A stretch of DNA of 57,788 nt from Acidobacteriota bacterium (lineage in GTDB: Bacteria > Acidobacteriota > Terriglobia > Acidiferrales > UBA7541), in NCBI GenBank assembly GCA_003154775.1, contig PMES01000069.1, forward strand, positions 1-57,788, written 5' to 3'. The position numbers were made by a program, and so were the translations under genes. A model generated the notes under the pieces. The model saw nothing but the letters and a program-made list of their open reading frames with translations. It was not told where the DNA came from and did not search any database. Of this stretch, positions 8,947 through 17,877 are shown one piece after another; position 1 is the stretch's first letter; every line of letters begins with the position of its first letter.

Positions 8947-9963
8947 TTAACGGCTTGCCTTGCGAGTTTCGAACTCAAACATTGCTTTGTCCCAACGTTT
9001 TAACAATGAAGCCTTTGTTTCCGGAAGCATTCTCTGAGCCCATTTCGCAGCTTTCCATCCAAGTATCGGTTTCATCCAGGCATATTTCCATCGCAAGCGA
9101 GGTTCCTCCAGGCGACCCTGAAGTTCTGCAGCCAGGCTCTGAAGCTCCGCAATAATGTCCGGTCGATCCGGATAGAAATTCTCGTACCAAGTGTGTAGAT
9201 AGTTCAAACATGCTTTTCGGACACGTTCGCTATCTTCAAGCGAGCGGATGTATTGGACGTGCAGCCTCATCGAACGCACCAGGGAGTTTTTCTTCTTATC
9301 CGAGTTGCCAATGTAGCTGATGCGGTTTGAGTCTGATAATCTGTAAAATACTCTGGCTTCGGGTACGAAACGGGTGCCTTCTGATGCCAGGAGCACACGG
9401 CAAAAATATTCGCCGTCTTGATCATAATCAAGACGTGTGTCCCAGGGTCCTGCCTCCTCGGTCAGTTCCCGGCTCACCAGCCAGGTTGCGTTTTGCATGT
9501 GCAGGTTTTCGCTCATCTTCCTCAGGAGCCACTCGACGGGAGAAAGGTCCTGCCAGAGGGAGTTTGGAACGAAGCGAGCGTGGCTGGTCCGATGGTAAAA
9601 GGAGGCCCACGGCGAGGAAAGAAGTATTCGCTTGCTGTCACCTTCCCGTAGGGCTGCAAGCTGCCTCTCGATCTTGTCCTGCGCTAGTAGATCATCCGCG
9701 TCCAGCTCTTGGATGTAGTCACCTTGGCAGAGTCTGTAGGCATTGTTCACGGCCCCCGAAAGGCCCTGGTTGTCCGTGGACACGACCTTGACTTCTTTCG
9801 AGGCAAATCGCCGCACCATCTCGGGCGTCTGGTCCGTGGAGCCATCGTCCACGACGATAATTTCCTTGCGTTGCCAGGTTTGCGCAATCGCGGATTGGAG
9901 CGTGTAGTTGATCCAAGTTTCGGCGTTATAGGCGGGAATCAGAATGGAGACCAACGGTTTCAT
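8947..9963 (-). CDS. Family 2 glycosyltransferase
   Basis: A 338-residue GT2 enzyme. It opens MKPLVSILIPAYNAETWINY and continues with EIIVVDDGSTDQTPEMVRRF, the canonical nucleotide-binding motif; YIQELDADDLLA gives the DXD-type metal site near residue 90. The frame stays open 45 codons further upstream, but GAGGAG seven bases before ATG 9963 decides the start. It would extend the EPS repeat at the cytoplasmic membrane face. It lies 46 bases upstream of gmhA. On its upstream side is the oppositely oriented secreted protein gene, so this gene is cut off from the main operon and needs its own promoter or read-through. Confidence 0.87.
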   Translation of the reverse strand: MKPLVSILIPAYNAETWINYTLQSAIAQTWQRKEIIVVDDGSTDQTPEMVRRFASKEVKVVSTDNQGLSGAVNNAYRLCQGDYIQELDADDLLAQDKIERQLAALREGDSKRILLSSPWASFYHRTSHARFVPNSLWQDLSPVEWLLRKMSENLHMQNATWLVSRELTEEAGPWDTRLDYDQDGEYFCRVLLASEGTRFVPEARVFYRLSDSNRISYIGNSDKKKNSLVRSMRLHVQYIRSLEDSERVRKACLNYLHTWYENFYPDRPDIIAELQSLAAELQGRLEEPRLRWKYAWMKPILGWKAAKWAQRMLPETKASLLKRWDKAMFEFETRKASR

Positions 9964-10159
9964 GGCAATCAGCTCCTCGCTCAATTCGTTTGTCTGTGCA
10001 AGACCGTTTTCAAGTCCCCTGTCTCGGACCCTTCCGGCTATACCCCCGGGCGTAAGCGTATACGTTGGCCCTTCCCACTGAACCTCCAACCTTGGCACGC
10101 TTGCATCTCAAAGTCCCTGAACGACCAGCAGTTTGAAGGCTATGTGACCTGCTCGGGAA

Positions 10160-10200
10160 CTGTACGGTGGCAGCTGTCCTAAGCCTGTCCGCCTGTACAG
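10160..10200 (+). promoter_or_regulatory. Candidate inverted-repeat element CTGTAC...GTACAG
   Basis: Upstream of the beta-helix gene, CTGTAC (10160-10165) and GTACAG (10195-10200) form an inverted pair enclosing CTGTCC twice. Related sequence, sharing GCCTGTAC and GGACAG/CTGTCC, lies upstream of both other secreted-protein genes (48948-48971 and 56627-56654). It may be an operator; the binding protein is unknown. Confidence 0.35.
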
Positions 10201-10283
10201 TGGACATTGCTGTTGTTTGCACCCAAGATGTTATATGGAAGACTGGAAAATGCCGTATGGCTCGAGGATATGGGACAGTGCAA

Positions 10284-11888
10284 ATGACCAAAATCATAAA
10301 ATGGCAGTTATTGTTGTCCGCCCTTCTATTGAGCGTTCTTTTTGGTAAACAGGCGCAGGGTGCCACTTACACAGCGGCGTCCTGTTCTGAATCTGACGTG
10401 GCGAATGCAGTTGCCCAGGCGACGAACGGCGACACCGTGATTATTCCTGCCTGTTCTAGCACGACTCCGGGCGGGACTAACACCTGGACAACCAGCCTCA
10501 CAATCACCGTAGGAATTACCCTACAAGGTCAAGGCATCGGCAACACGGTCTTAATAGACAACGTGTCCAAGGGGAATAGTAGCTGTGGTGCTGCTTCTCC
10601 AATGCTGACGATGAGTCCTGGCACGAATAACTTTCGGATAACGGGATTTACGCTTCAGGGAGACGCGCCGGACACCTATGTCTGCCAACCTGGGCATATT
10701 GTCCTCACTGGAACCGGAAGTGCGAGTCGTGTGGACCATATTAGTTTTTCAAACCAGCAAACTGTCGGTATACGGACCTCCGGTTGCATCTACGGAGTGA
10801 TCGACCACAATACCTTTCAGGGTACTTTTAAGCAGGGAGTTATGGTATGGCATGACGGTTGTGGCGGCGATTCCTACGGTGACTATAACTGGAATGCTGC
10901 CACACAACTCGGAACCGCAAATTTCATATTCATTGAAACCAATACCTTTACCGACCCATCCGCCGTAGGCGCGGGTGCGATGGATAATTTTGGCGGAAGC
11001 CGTGTCGTATTCCGTTACAACACAGCGAGTTTCATCGTGGGTCACGGAACCGAGTCCACTGGCCGAGTGCGCGGAATGCGGGCGTTTGAAATTTACAACA
11101 ATACTTTTACCGCTATTGAAGCATCGCAGTTCGCCGCTTTCTACGTGCGAAGTGGGACCGGAGTAATTCATGATAATCAGTTCAACGATAGTGGTTCGTT
11201 TACATACGGAGCAACCATCAATGTCATAAACGACCGTGATAGCGATGCCTTTTCGCCGTGGGGGACACCAGCCGGAAGCGGACATCCCGGTGCCTGCGAC
11301 GGTACAGGCCCTTACGACGGCAATGCAGGTACGGTCTACGCCAGCGGCACCTACAACGGGACCAGCGGTGTCAGCAACGTGATGACCGACTCGACCAAAA
11401 GTTTCACGACGAACCAATGGGTAGGAAGCTACGCGATCCGAAATGTGACGGAGGGATGGGGCGCGATCATAGCGTCGAATACCTCCAACACAATCACGAA
11501 TGCTAGTTCGGCGTACGGGCAGAGCCGCAATTGGAACTCCGGGGATTCATACCAAGTTCTGAGCGCGTATCCTTGCACCGACCAGGTTGGCCGTGGCGTG
11601 GGAGTGCTTCTGAGCGGAGCAACGCCAACGCCGACAAGTTCGGTGAGTGAAGCTTTGGAGCCGGTCTATCAGTGGAACAACACGCACAACGGAGTTTCAG
11701 GCAGCGTAACCATCTCCAGCCAATCAATGCGGATCGTGGCAAACCGAGATTATTACGACAATACGCCGATGCCGGGTTACACGCCGTACGTGTATCCGCA
11801 TCCGCTCGTAAGTGGGACTCCTCCCCCACCGCCGCCCACAGGTCCCGCTGCACCGTCGGGTCTGGCTGCTGTGGTTCACTCGAACTAG
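10284..11888 (+). CDS. Secreted right-handed beta-helix (pectate-lyase-like) protein
   Basis: A 534-residue exported protein. From ATG 10284 it opens MTKIIKWQLLLSALLLSVLF with GKQAQGA following, a standard Sec signal peptide. The body is rich in Thr, Ser, Asn and Gly and repeats short beta motifs (FRITGFTLQGD, IDHNTFQGTF, FIETNTFTDP, FEIYNNTFTA, VIHDNQFND), as in parallel beta-helix polysaccharide lyases and adhesins. The C-terminus is a Pro-rich linker (PPPPPPTG) plus about a dozen residues, so it may have lost a following FN3 domain. No PEP-CTERM-like sorting signal is present. It might bind or trim the EPS outside the cell. It is the only rightward gene in the first 37 kb; its stop overlaps that of the FkbM remnant. 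Confidence 0.75.
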   Translation: MTKIIKWQLLLSALLLSVLFGKQAQGATYTAASCSESDVANAVAQATNGDTVIIPACSSTTPGGTNTWTTSLTITVGITLQGQGIGNTVLIDNVSKGNSSCGAASPMLTMSPGTNNFRITGFTLQGDAPDTYVCQPGHIVLTGTGSASRVDHISFSNQQTVGIRTSGCIYGVIDHNTFQGTFKQGVMVWHDGCGGDSYGDYNWNAATQLGTANFIFIETNTFTDPSAVGAGAMDNFGGSRVVFRYNTASFIVGHGTESTGRVRGMRAFEIYNNTFTAIEASQFAAFYVRSGTGVIHDNQFNDSGSFTYGATINVINDRDSDAFSPWGTPAGSGHPGACDGTGPYDGNAGTVYASGTYNGTSGVSNVMTDSTKSFTTNQWVGSYAIRNVTEGWGAIIASNTSNTITNASSAYGQSRNWNSGDSYQVLSAYPCTDQVGRGVGVLLSGATPTPTSSVSEALEPVYQWNNTHNGVSGSVTISSQSMRIVANRDYYDNTPMPGYTPYVYPHPLVSGTPPPPPPTGPAAPSGLAAVVHSN

Positions 11889-12213
11889 GGTCGCACCGAG
11901 GTTTTCCAAGAGATTTCCATGCTTTCGTCTGTGCAGGAATTAAGTACAGCCACGAATTCCTCTGCTGCAAGCCATTGTTTAAGTACCAAACCTCGCCGAC
12001 AGTCCGACGCGTAGTTGAACTTGCCATCCCGAGCCAGGCGTCCCAGCACTTGGACACACTCCAGTCCTTCCAGCCTGAATTCAGGGAGATTGACCTCGAA
12101 TGAGAGGTGAGGTACAGGCTGCTGCAAACCGCGCAAAACGTTCAGTTCGTAGCCCTCGACGTCGATTTTGACAAAGAAGGGCAAGCCGTTGCATGTGGCA
12201 CGCTGACTTCAGC
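11885..12213 (-). pseudogene. FkbM-family methyltransferase, C-terminal remnant
   Basis: The frame reads PFFVKIDVEGYELNVLRGLQ, the hallmark of FkbM SAM-dependent methyltransferases, then LSFEVNLPEF and about 60 C-terminal residues. The N-terminal SAM-binding half is missing. Just upstream, after a GGAGG, ATG 12213 starts MTAEVSVPHATACP in a different frame, so a deletion seems to have joined an old gene start to the methyltransferase tail. The TAG stop (11885-11887) is interleaved with the stop of the convergent beta-helix gene. It is unlikely to make a working enzyme. The rest of 11889-12302 holds nothing else I recognise. Confidence 0.7.
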
Positions 12214-12302
12214 AGTCATTCGCATTTCCTCCACAGGCACTCGGGATCGCCGCAAGCGAGCGGCAAATGACGGCGGCGTTCAGTGAATACAACGCGTGCA
12301 TA

Positions 12303-14126
12303 TTAGTGGGAGTCCAGGAAGAGGCGGTGGAGGAGTTCGAGGGTTAGCACCTTGTGGATCTCGGTGGTGTAGTTCCGGTCACCCTTGAGGTGACTCCGAA
12401 CCACCTCTTCCAGCCGCTTTCGTCCAATATAAGGCCTGCCAAGACTGCGCGGGTCGAGCAGCATTTCCTGAACGTACCCAGCGAGCACATCCCGGTACCA
12501 GATCCGGAAATGGAAGACCTTGTGTCTCCCGAGGAAGAGACGTTCGAGGCGCAAACCAGAAAAGACATGGTCTATCCTGGCCACCCACTGTGGCATTCCC
12601 ACGTCATACGCATACTCTGCTTTAAACAGGAATTCGAGGAAACCCCGGGAGGCCGCACCCGAAAAGCGTCCCCGTCCTCCTGCCAAACCACGGTCGGTCG
12701 AAATTCGCAGGAGTTCCTTATTTCCGTCGGCAATCAACCGGAGGGAAACCTCGTTGCTGGAGAGGGCAGACTCGGGCGCTCGAAATACGGTTCGAACTAG
12801 ATCGTTGTCGAGGAATGGAGACCGCAGTGAGAGCTGCGTCTGTTCCAGGGCGAGTATCCCGTAATGATTCCACGGGCTCTGCTTGAAAACGGCAAAGGAA
12901 ACCGGGTGCACCTGAATGAGCCTTGCATACGTCTCACCTGCTTGGTTGACGTAGGAGAGAATCTCGGGACGGAACAGCCCTGGCAGGGGCTCCACGGGCT
13001 TGAACGTGCGGACCCGCCGGAGGACCTCTCCTCCATAGTTCCCGGTCATTCTGACTGGCGCGATCTCGCGCGCCCTCTCGTTCAAATAAAGGTCGGGGGC
13101 ACGGCTCATGTCAACGCATCCGTCGGTGAGGTACACCGCACGCTCGGCGTAGTGCGGAAATCGGGCGAGGAATTCCTTCCCCACGGGGATTACCTGGTGG
13201 GGCTGCCCGCACATGCTGGCCACTCGTTGGCCCAAGGTGACGTCCTGACAATCGCGAAACATTCCTCCGAAGGTATAGCAGGGAAGGGATCCTGGTTGGG
13301 ACTTCTGCCAGGCCATTATCATTCGGGTGTCCGATCCGCCCGTCAATGACATTGCGATCCGCTCATTGCCATTGAAATACCGCGGGAGGTTTTGCGTGAA
13401 TACTTCCCGAAGCTTCCGATAATAGGATTCCGGGTCGAGTGTTTCTTGATCTTCCCACTCCCGCGGATGGAAATAGCTGCTTTTCCGCTCGATCGAACCA
13501 TTCCGAAAAACCCACGCCGAAGCTGGGGGCAGCACGTGGATACCTTCAAACAGCGTCCGGTTCTCCAAGACAGAGCCACAGGCGACGAACTCACCTAACC
13601 CCTGAGGATCAACCCTTCGGAGTTCGGGACGCACGACAAGGATTGCTTTGGCTTCGGCAGCGAAATAGAACGCGGCCTTCGACTCATGGTAGTAGATGCG
13701 GTGCATCCCATAGCGATCATTGAAGAGCACGGCGGTGCCGCGGCTCCGATCCGAGAGGAGCCCGTGGAATCGACCATTCAATCCCACCGGAAAGGATGGG
13801 TCTTCTTCGTAGAGGTGAGCCAGATAGGAAGGCCCGGCCACATCCAGTTCATGCCCCCGGTCTTTCAGACCCTGGGCTGTCCCCGGTTCCGGAAACTCCT
13901 CACCGGAAAAAACGAGCACCACATCACCCCGTTCATTTCGCAGCGGCATTCCATCAGAGAAGGAATCTTTTCTGGCGATCCAGCCGACGTAGACTCCCAG
14001 TGACTCATCCGCCCACATACCCGGCACATAGAAATCCTCATGACAGAGAGCTTCAACCATCTGGAGAAGCTCACGGTCGGCCACTTCGCGCGGCATTTTC
14101 GTGATTAGCCCGACGATTCCCGGCAT
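12303..14126 (-). CDS. Asparagine-synthase-like protein with altered N-terminal nucleophile
   Basis: A 607-residue protein with the two-domain AsnB layout. The N-terminal glutaminase-like domain begins MPGIVGLI instead of MCGI; the Cys2 nucleophile that hydrolyses glutamine is replaced by Pro, so ammonia production from glutamine is probably lost. The C-terminal ATP-pyrophosphatase domain has IAMSLTGGSDTRMIMAW, a diverged form of the SGGxDS PP-loop. Such paralogues in EPS and natural-product clusters can adenylate a carboxylate and form an amide. It lies 8 bases downstream of the GNAT-like gene and is the last gene of that run. A canonical AsnB is encoded at 20680-22569. Confidence 0.8.
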   Translation of the reverse strand: MPGIVGLITKMPREVADRELLQMVEALCHEDFYVPGMWADESLGVYVGWIARKDSFSDGMPLRNERGDVVLVFSGEEFPEPGTAQGLKDRGHELDVAGPSYLAHLYEEDPSFPVGLNGRFHGLLSDRSRGTAVLFNDRYGMHRIYYHESKAAFYFAAEAKAILVVRPELRRVDPQGLGEFVACGSVLENRTLFEGIHVLPPASAWVFRNGSIERKSSYFHPREWEDQETLDPESYYRKLREVFTQNLPRYFNGNERIAMSLTGGSDTRMIMAWQKSQPGSLPCYTFGGMFRDCQDVTLGQRVASMCGQPHQVIPVGKEFLARFPHYAERAVYLTDGCVDMSRAPDLYLNERAREIAPVRMTGNYGGEVLRRVRTFKPVEPLPGLFRPEILSYVNQAGETYARLIQVHPVSFAVFKQSPWNHYGILALEQTQLSLRSPFLDNDLVRTVFRAPESALSSNEVSLRLIADGNKELLRISTDRGLAGGRGRFSGAASRGFLEFLFKAEYAYDVGMPQWVARIDHVFSGLRLERLFLGRHKVFHFRIWYRDVLAGYVQEMLLDPRSLGRPYIGRKRLEEVVRSHLKGDRNYTTEIHKVLTLELLHRLFLDSH

Positions 14127-14134
14127 TGTTGTTC

Positions 14135-15088
14135 CTAGAGACTCTCTTTGACGTCTTTCAATCTACGTCCGTACCAAGAGTTTCTAATTTTCAGGAGCTG
14201 GCTAAGTACGGCTTTTGGAATACGTTGCACAAGCCCACGATGAAGTCCCAATCGCAAGGCGATTTTTCCTTTGAGCGTCAGTGGAATGTAATATCGGGGC
14301 AGCAGCACCTGCTCAAAGCCGTTTCGTCGTTTGAACTCGGTGAGCGAGCTCTTCGGGTCGTTATAGATGTAGTTGCAGTACATCAGATAAGAGATTCCCC
14401 CTTGCTCGCAAATCTCAACGGCCTTTGCGATCAAGGCATTGGCCGGCCTTTTGTCGTAGTGCTTCATCATCGAGAGCAGCTGAACGATGCTGGCCATCGC
14501 GTCGGCGTAAATGATTCTAATGAAACCAATCAATTGATTCTCATAATACGCACCTAGGAAGGCATTTCTCCCCGGGTAGGTCGAATTTTCGCGCTTGACA
14601 TCCTCGAAACTCTTCTGAAAGTGCCAAAACGCTCGGCCTTGTCTAATCGGTGTCTCGTTATTGATGCCGACTATGCCATTTACAAAAGCATCGTCGAATT
14701 CCACCAACTTGACGACGAGCCCGAGCTTGGCTGCCTTCCTGACAGCCCTGCGCACACTGGGTTCGATACGCTTCTCCCACCAATCAGAAAAAGTTGTAAT
14801 TGGAATTATGGCTAAATTGTCCCACTCGAGATGGTAGGCGTACTTTGGGGTGGTATCGGGCAGCTTCTGAGCAAACGTGAACATGTCGGCGTTCAGTCCG
14901 GATTCCTTCAGCTTGGAAACGAACGACTGAGGATCCAAGACGGTTTCACCTTCTATCAGCTCTTCATCCTGAGCAGCAGCTAGCTTGAGCCATTTGCCTG
15001 TGGCGATTACTGTTCTGCCATCAATCTGCGCTGATGGGACTGAAACAGCCTTTCCTCGTATTCCGATTTCTGTATGACCGATGCTCAT
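14135..15088 (-). CDS. FemAB/GNAT-like N-acyltransferase
   Basis: A 317-residue protein with a GNAT fold in its second half: AFLGAYYENQLIGFIRIIYA followed by MASIVQLLSMMKHYDKRPANALI, a beta-strand plus acyl-CoA-type loop, and a C-terminal FKRRNGFEQVLLPRYYIPL strand. The first 100 residues are a variable extension. It probably transfers an acyl or aminoacyl group to an EPS sugar or envelope precursor in the cytoplasm. It sits 8 bases before the asparagine-synthase-like gene, suggesting coupled translation and possibly linked chemistry (amide formation on the sugar). It shares no obvious motif identity with the protein at 1705-2802. The acceptor is unknown. Confidence 0.6.
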   Translation of the reverse strand: MSIGHTEIGIRGKAVSVPSAQIDGRTVIATGKWLKLAAAQDEELIEGETVLDPQSFVSKLKESGLNADMFTFAQKLPDTTPKYAYHLEWDNLAIIPITTFSDWWEKRIEPSVRRAVRKAAKLGLVVKLVEFDDAFVNGIVGINNETPIRQGRAFWHFQKSFEDVKRENSTYPGRNAFLGAYYENQLIGFIRIIYADAMASIVQLLSMMKHYDKRPANALIAKAVEICEQGGISYLMYCNYIYNDPKSSLTEFKRRNGFEQVLLPRYYIPLTLKGKIALRLGLHRGLVQRIPKAVLSQLLKIRNSWYGRRLKDVKESL

Positions 15089-15156
15089 AGTTCCTCATGG
15101 AGATTCAAAGTGTGTTCTAGGAGCCGATATCACAGCTTGGCTGACCGGGAACGTAA

Positions 15157-16557
15157 CTACCGCCGCTGACGTGCCGCTTCTAACGGAGGCCTGAGAAATG
15201 GCTTGGGGGCGATCGCGTCGTCAACTGTCGTAACACTGCGTACGCGATCCTTGGCGCGCTCTGGGACGGCAATAGCAACCAGAAGGAATGTAACCCACAT
15301 CAAATGGTACTTGAACGCTGCCTCGGTCATATTGTAGAAGAGCATAATGGTCCACAAGGCGATGTTAAGCGTTGCTAGGGTAGGAGAGGACGTGAATTGT
15401 CTGCAGACATTCCGGTAGCTGATGATCAGCAATCCGACAAGAAGGAAAACTCCGATCAGACCTAGGTTGAGATAGACCTCCAGGTAGCCGTTGTGTGACT
15501 CATTAAGGGGGCCAAACACCTGCCAGATGGGTTGGAGCCGAGGGCCTAGCCAGAAGCTCTCGTAGCCTGTGCCAACGACCGGATTGGTGCGCATGTTGAG
15601 AAGAGAACTCCAAATGGTGGTTCTGTCGGTGAGCGTGGGGTCCCGGCCGACGGCCCCGGCCAGCTCCCCGTTGATGTTGAAACCGAATGCCAGAATCAGA
15701 TACAGGCAGAAAGACGCTGGAATTAGCACTTTGAGGAAGCCGGGGTGGCGTTTGGCCCAGCTACTGTGAGCCGCCACGATCACCAAACAGCCGATCACCA
15801 GGCAAACGCGGGAAGTCGCGCTGTCGGAGAGATTCATCAGCCAGAGTGTCATGGCGATAAATGCAAAATTTACCATGATGATCCGTTTCGTGCGTCGTTC
15901 CTTTCGATCGGACCAGCGCGTCACAGTATCCCAGAAAAAGAAGATCCCGCTGATCAGGCATACGACGCCGAGCATGTTCTTGCTGGTCATAGCTCCGATG
16001 TACTCGGCAGCGCCTGTCCATTCCGAGTACGCTCTACCCAGGTAGGAGTAATACTTGATGAGCAAAATGGATAGCGGGATCAGAAGATAGCAAAGGCGTC
16101 GAAGCAACGTATGGACAGCTTCCAGCGGCCGAGGATCGGACAGAACTACGAGAATTACTATGTAGTTGCCGAGGTCCCGAAACCACCGCTTGAAAGAGAC
16201 GAGGGGAAAGTCGGACCACAAAACGCTCACCAGAGCAAAAGAAACGAATGCCACAAGAGCAACGTTGCGCGCGACGAAATCGCCCCAGTTGAAGGACCGC
16301 AAGATGAGGATGCCGATTGCCAGCAGGATCAGGACGAAAAAGACGGTGCGGTCCAATGGATTCCCTTCCTCAAGAGACCCTGCCGCCGTCCCCACCTGGC
16401 CTCCGAGCCATTGCGCGGGCAGCCGCGATCCGACGATGAACATCCAGGTCAACGGCACCCACAGCGCCGCCGAAGTCCCCGCGTCCTTGGCAGGGTCGTA
16501 ACGCAGCAGCCCCAAAAGAAGGACGAGCCAAAGTAGCAACGCTAGGAAAGGAGGCAT
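15157..16557 (-). CDS. O-antigen ligase/polymerase (Wzy/WaaL family)
   Basis: A 466-residue polytopic membrane protein with about 10-12 helices. The Wzy_C signature region is present: DRTTIWSSLLNMRTNPVVGT, then a long periplasmic loop and LNESHNGYLEVYLNLGLIGV. The His in NESHNGYLE is the residue typically conserved in EPS polymerases of exosortase clusters. It would polymerise or ligate undecaprenyl-linked repeat units in the periplasm, after the flippase at 5041-6627 and with length set by the Wzz-like protein. The start is the ATG at 16557 opening MPPFLALLLWLVLLLGLL. The 183 bases upstream (16558-16740) contain no convincing gene. Confidence 0.88.
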   Translation of the reverse strand: MPPFLALLLWLVLLLGLLRYDPAKDAGTSAALWVPLTWMFIVGSRLPAQWLGGQVGTAAGSLEEGNPLDRTVFFVLILLAIGILILRSFNWGDFVARNVALVAFVSFALVSVLWSDFPLVSFKRWFRDLGNYIVILVVLSDPRPLEAVHTLLRRLCYLLIPLSILLIKYYSYLGRAYSEWTGAAEYIGAMTSKNMLGVVCLISGIFFFWDTVTRWSDRKERRTKRIIMVNFAFIAMTLWLMNLSDSATSRVCLVIGCLVIVAAHSSWAKRHPGFLKVLIPASFCLYLILAFGFNINGELAGAVGRDPTLTDRTTIWSSLLNMRTNPVVGTGYESFWLGPRLQPIWQVFGPLNESHNGYLEVYLNLGLIGVFLLVGLLIISYRNVCRQFTSSPTLATLNIALWTIMLFYNMTEAAFKYHLMWVTFLLVAIAVPERAKDRVRSVTTVDDAIAPKPFLRPPLEAARQRR

Positions 16558-16740
16558 CGTATCAATTCCCTTGCGGCTGCCCGGACACGCTTGGCCAGAT
16601 GCAATGCTCGCCTAGGACCACCCCGAAGAGCCACCCGCAGAGGAGTGAGCATTTCCGGTCCCGATATAGCGAAATGCTCTGGGATTGCAGCCCCTGCCAG
16701 CCTCTCGCCACTCCAACCTCCCGGCTCATAACGAGCTGAT

Positions 16741-17877
16741 TCAAGGTGCAATCTTTCCGGAAGGAACTCGATTCTCTTGAAAGGGCAGATGATCGTGCGG
16801 CCAGCTGCTGCTGAGTTGTTCAAAGATGGCTTCCATAATTCTGGCGGTGAGTAAGATTTCCCGGTAAGGAATGGGCACGGGGGCGTCCTCCCGGATCGAA
16901 CGGTAGAAGGACTGGATGAGATACTTCATACCGGAATCCATGTGAAAATCCCTGCCCAGGAATAGCCGAACGTTGGTAACCAGATTCCCAAAATGCTGCT
17001 TCGCAAGCAGCGCAGGGGGAATGAACATGTCTGCATAGCTCTTGAACTTCTGGCCGCGGAGCCTGATCAAGATTTCGTGGTCTTGGTCAAGAACGAGGCC
17101 ATTCTTCGGACCATAGATTCGAAGTTGGTGCATTGAAGGCCTCATCTGGGACGAAAAAGTGAAGTAGGCTGTTGTTTGCTCCCCCCCGCTGATGATGACT
17201 CGGAGTTCGTCCACAATCTCAGTTTCGTTTATTTGCTTCAGAAGCGAGCTCACAAAGCCGTACGCAATCACGTGAGGCGCATCGCTTGTCAGGAACTCTG
17301 CAATTCTGGCGATCCCATGGCTGATCACGTTTTGGAGCAGCTTTCCTGGCAATCTCCGGACCCAATGGTGCTTGTCGCCGAGCAGGGCCCGTGCGTAACT
17401 GGGATCTCCAAGATCGTAGGAGTAGTAACTCTCCATGTGTACAGGAGGCCCGCCCAAGTAGCCGCTTTGGACCAGCGCTCTCATGCGCCGCGCTACGTGG
17501 CTGAATTGCTCGTTGTGGCCAGCTGTGAGCTTAAGCCCTCTTTTCTCGGCGAGATCCACCAGCCTCTGCGCTTGCTCCGCATACACTGTAAAGGGTTTCT
17601 CGACATAGACACTTGCCCCTTGTTCCAGGCAGAGCTTGGCTAGATCGAAGTGACTTTCTGGTGGGGTTGTGATGTGGACGACGTTCGGCTGAGCTTTGCT
17701 GAGGAGTTCGGCTACATCCGTAAAGTAGTTCTTGACGGGGAATCGCTCATAGAGCTGCTTGGCCATCAGCGGCTCACGATCGCACACGCCGACGATCTCG
17801 CATCCTTCTATTCTCTGAATATGAGACGCGTGGGCATCGGCGATCTTACCGCATCCTACAATGGCAACCTTAAGCAT
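16741..17877 (-). CDS. Gfo/Idh/MocA-family NAD(P)-dependent oxidoreductase
   Basis: A 378-residue two-domain oxidoreductase. The N-terminal Rossmann domain opens MLKVAIVGCGKIADAHASHI with the GxGxxA fingerprint, and GASVYVEKPFTVYAEQAQRL contains the family EKP motif with its Lys. AGHNEQFSHVARRM leads into the substrate-binding alpha/beta domain. Members oxidise or reduce sugar or sugar-nucleotide hydroxyls. It overlaps the 3' end of the upstream SDR gene by a few bases, so the two are translationally coupled and probably act in sequence on one sugar. An ATG three codons earlier (17886) is possible; MLKVAI is the better start for this family. Confidence 0.87.
   Translation of the reverse strand: MLKVAIVGCGKIADAHASHIQRIEGCEIVGVCDREPLMAKQLYERFPVKNYFTDVAELLSKAQPNVVHITTPPESHFDLAKLCLEQGASVYVEKPFTVYAEQAQRLVDLAEKRGLKLTAGHNEQFSHVARRMRALVQSGYLGGPPVHMESYYSYDLGDPSYARALLGDKHHWVRRLPGKLLQNVISHGIARIAEFLTSDAPHVIAYGFVSSLLKQINETEIVDELRVIISGGEQTTAYFTFSSQMRPSMHQLRIYGPKNGLVLDQDHEILIRLRGQKFKSYADMFIPPALLAKQHFGNLVTNVRLFLGRDFHMDSGMKYLIQSFYRSIREDAPVPIPYREILLTARIMEAIFEQLSSSWPHDHLPFQENRVPSGKIAP

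Noticed and set aside
10092-10107. TTGGCACGCTTGCA, like a sigma-54 site upstream of the beta-helix gene
   Set aside because: GG to GC spacing is three bases too short for a functional -24/-12 promoter.
16542-16740. Minus-strand frame with plausible residues (EHFAISGPEMLTPLRVAL) between the O-antigen ligase and Gfo/Idh genes
   Set aside because: Short, overlaps the ligase start, no start signal and no family likeness. It may be a gene remnant, but I cannot support it.
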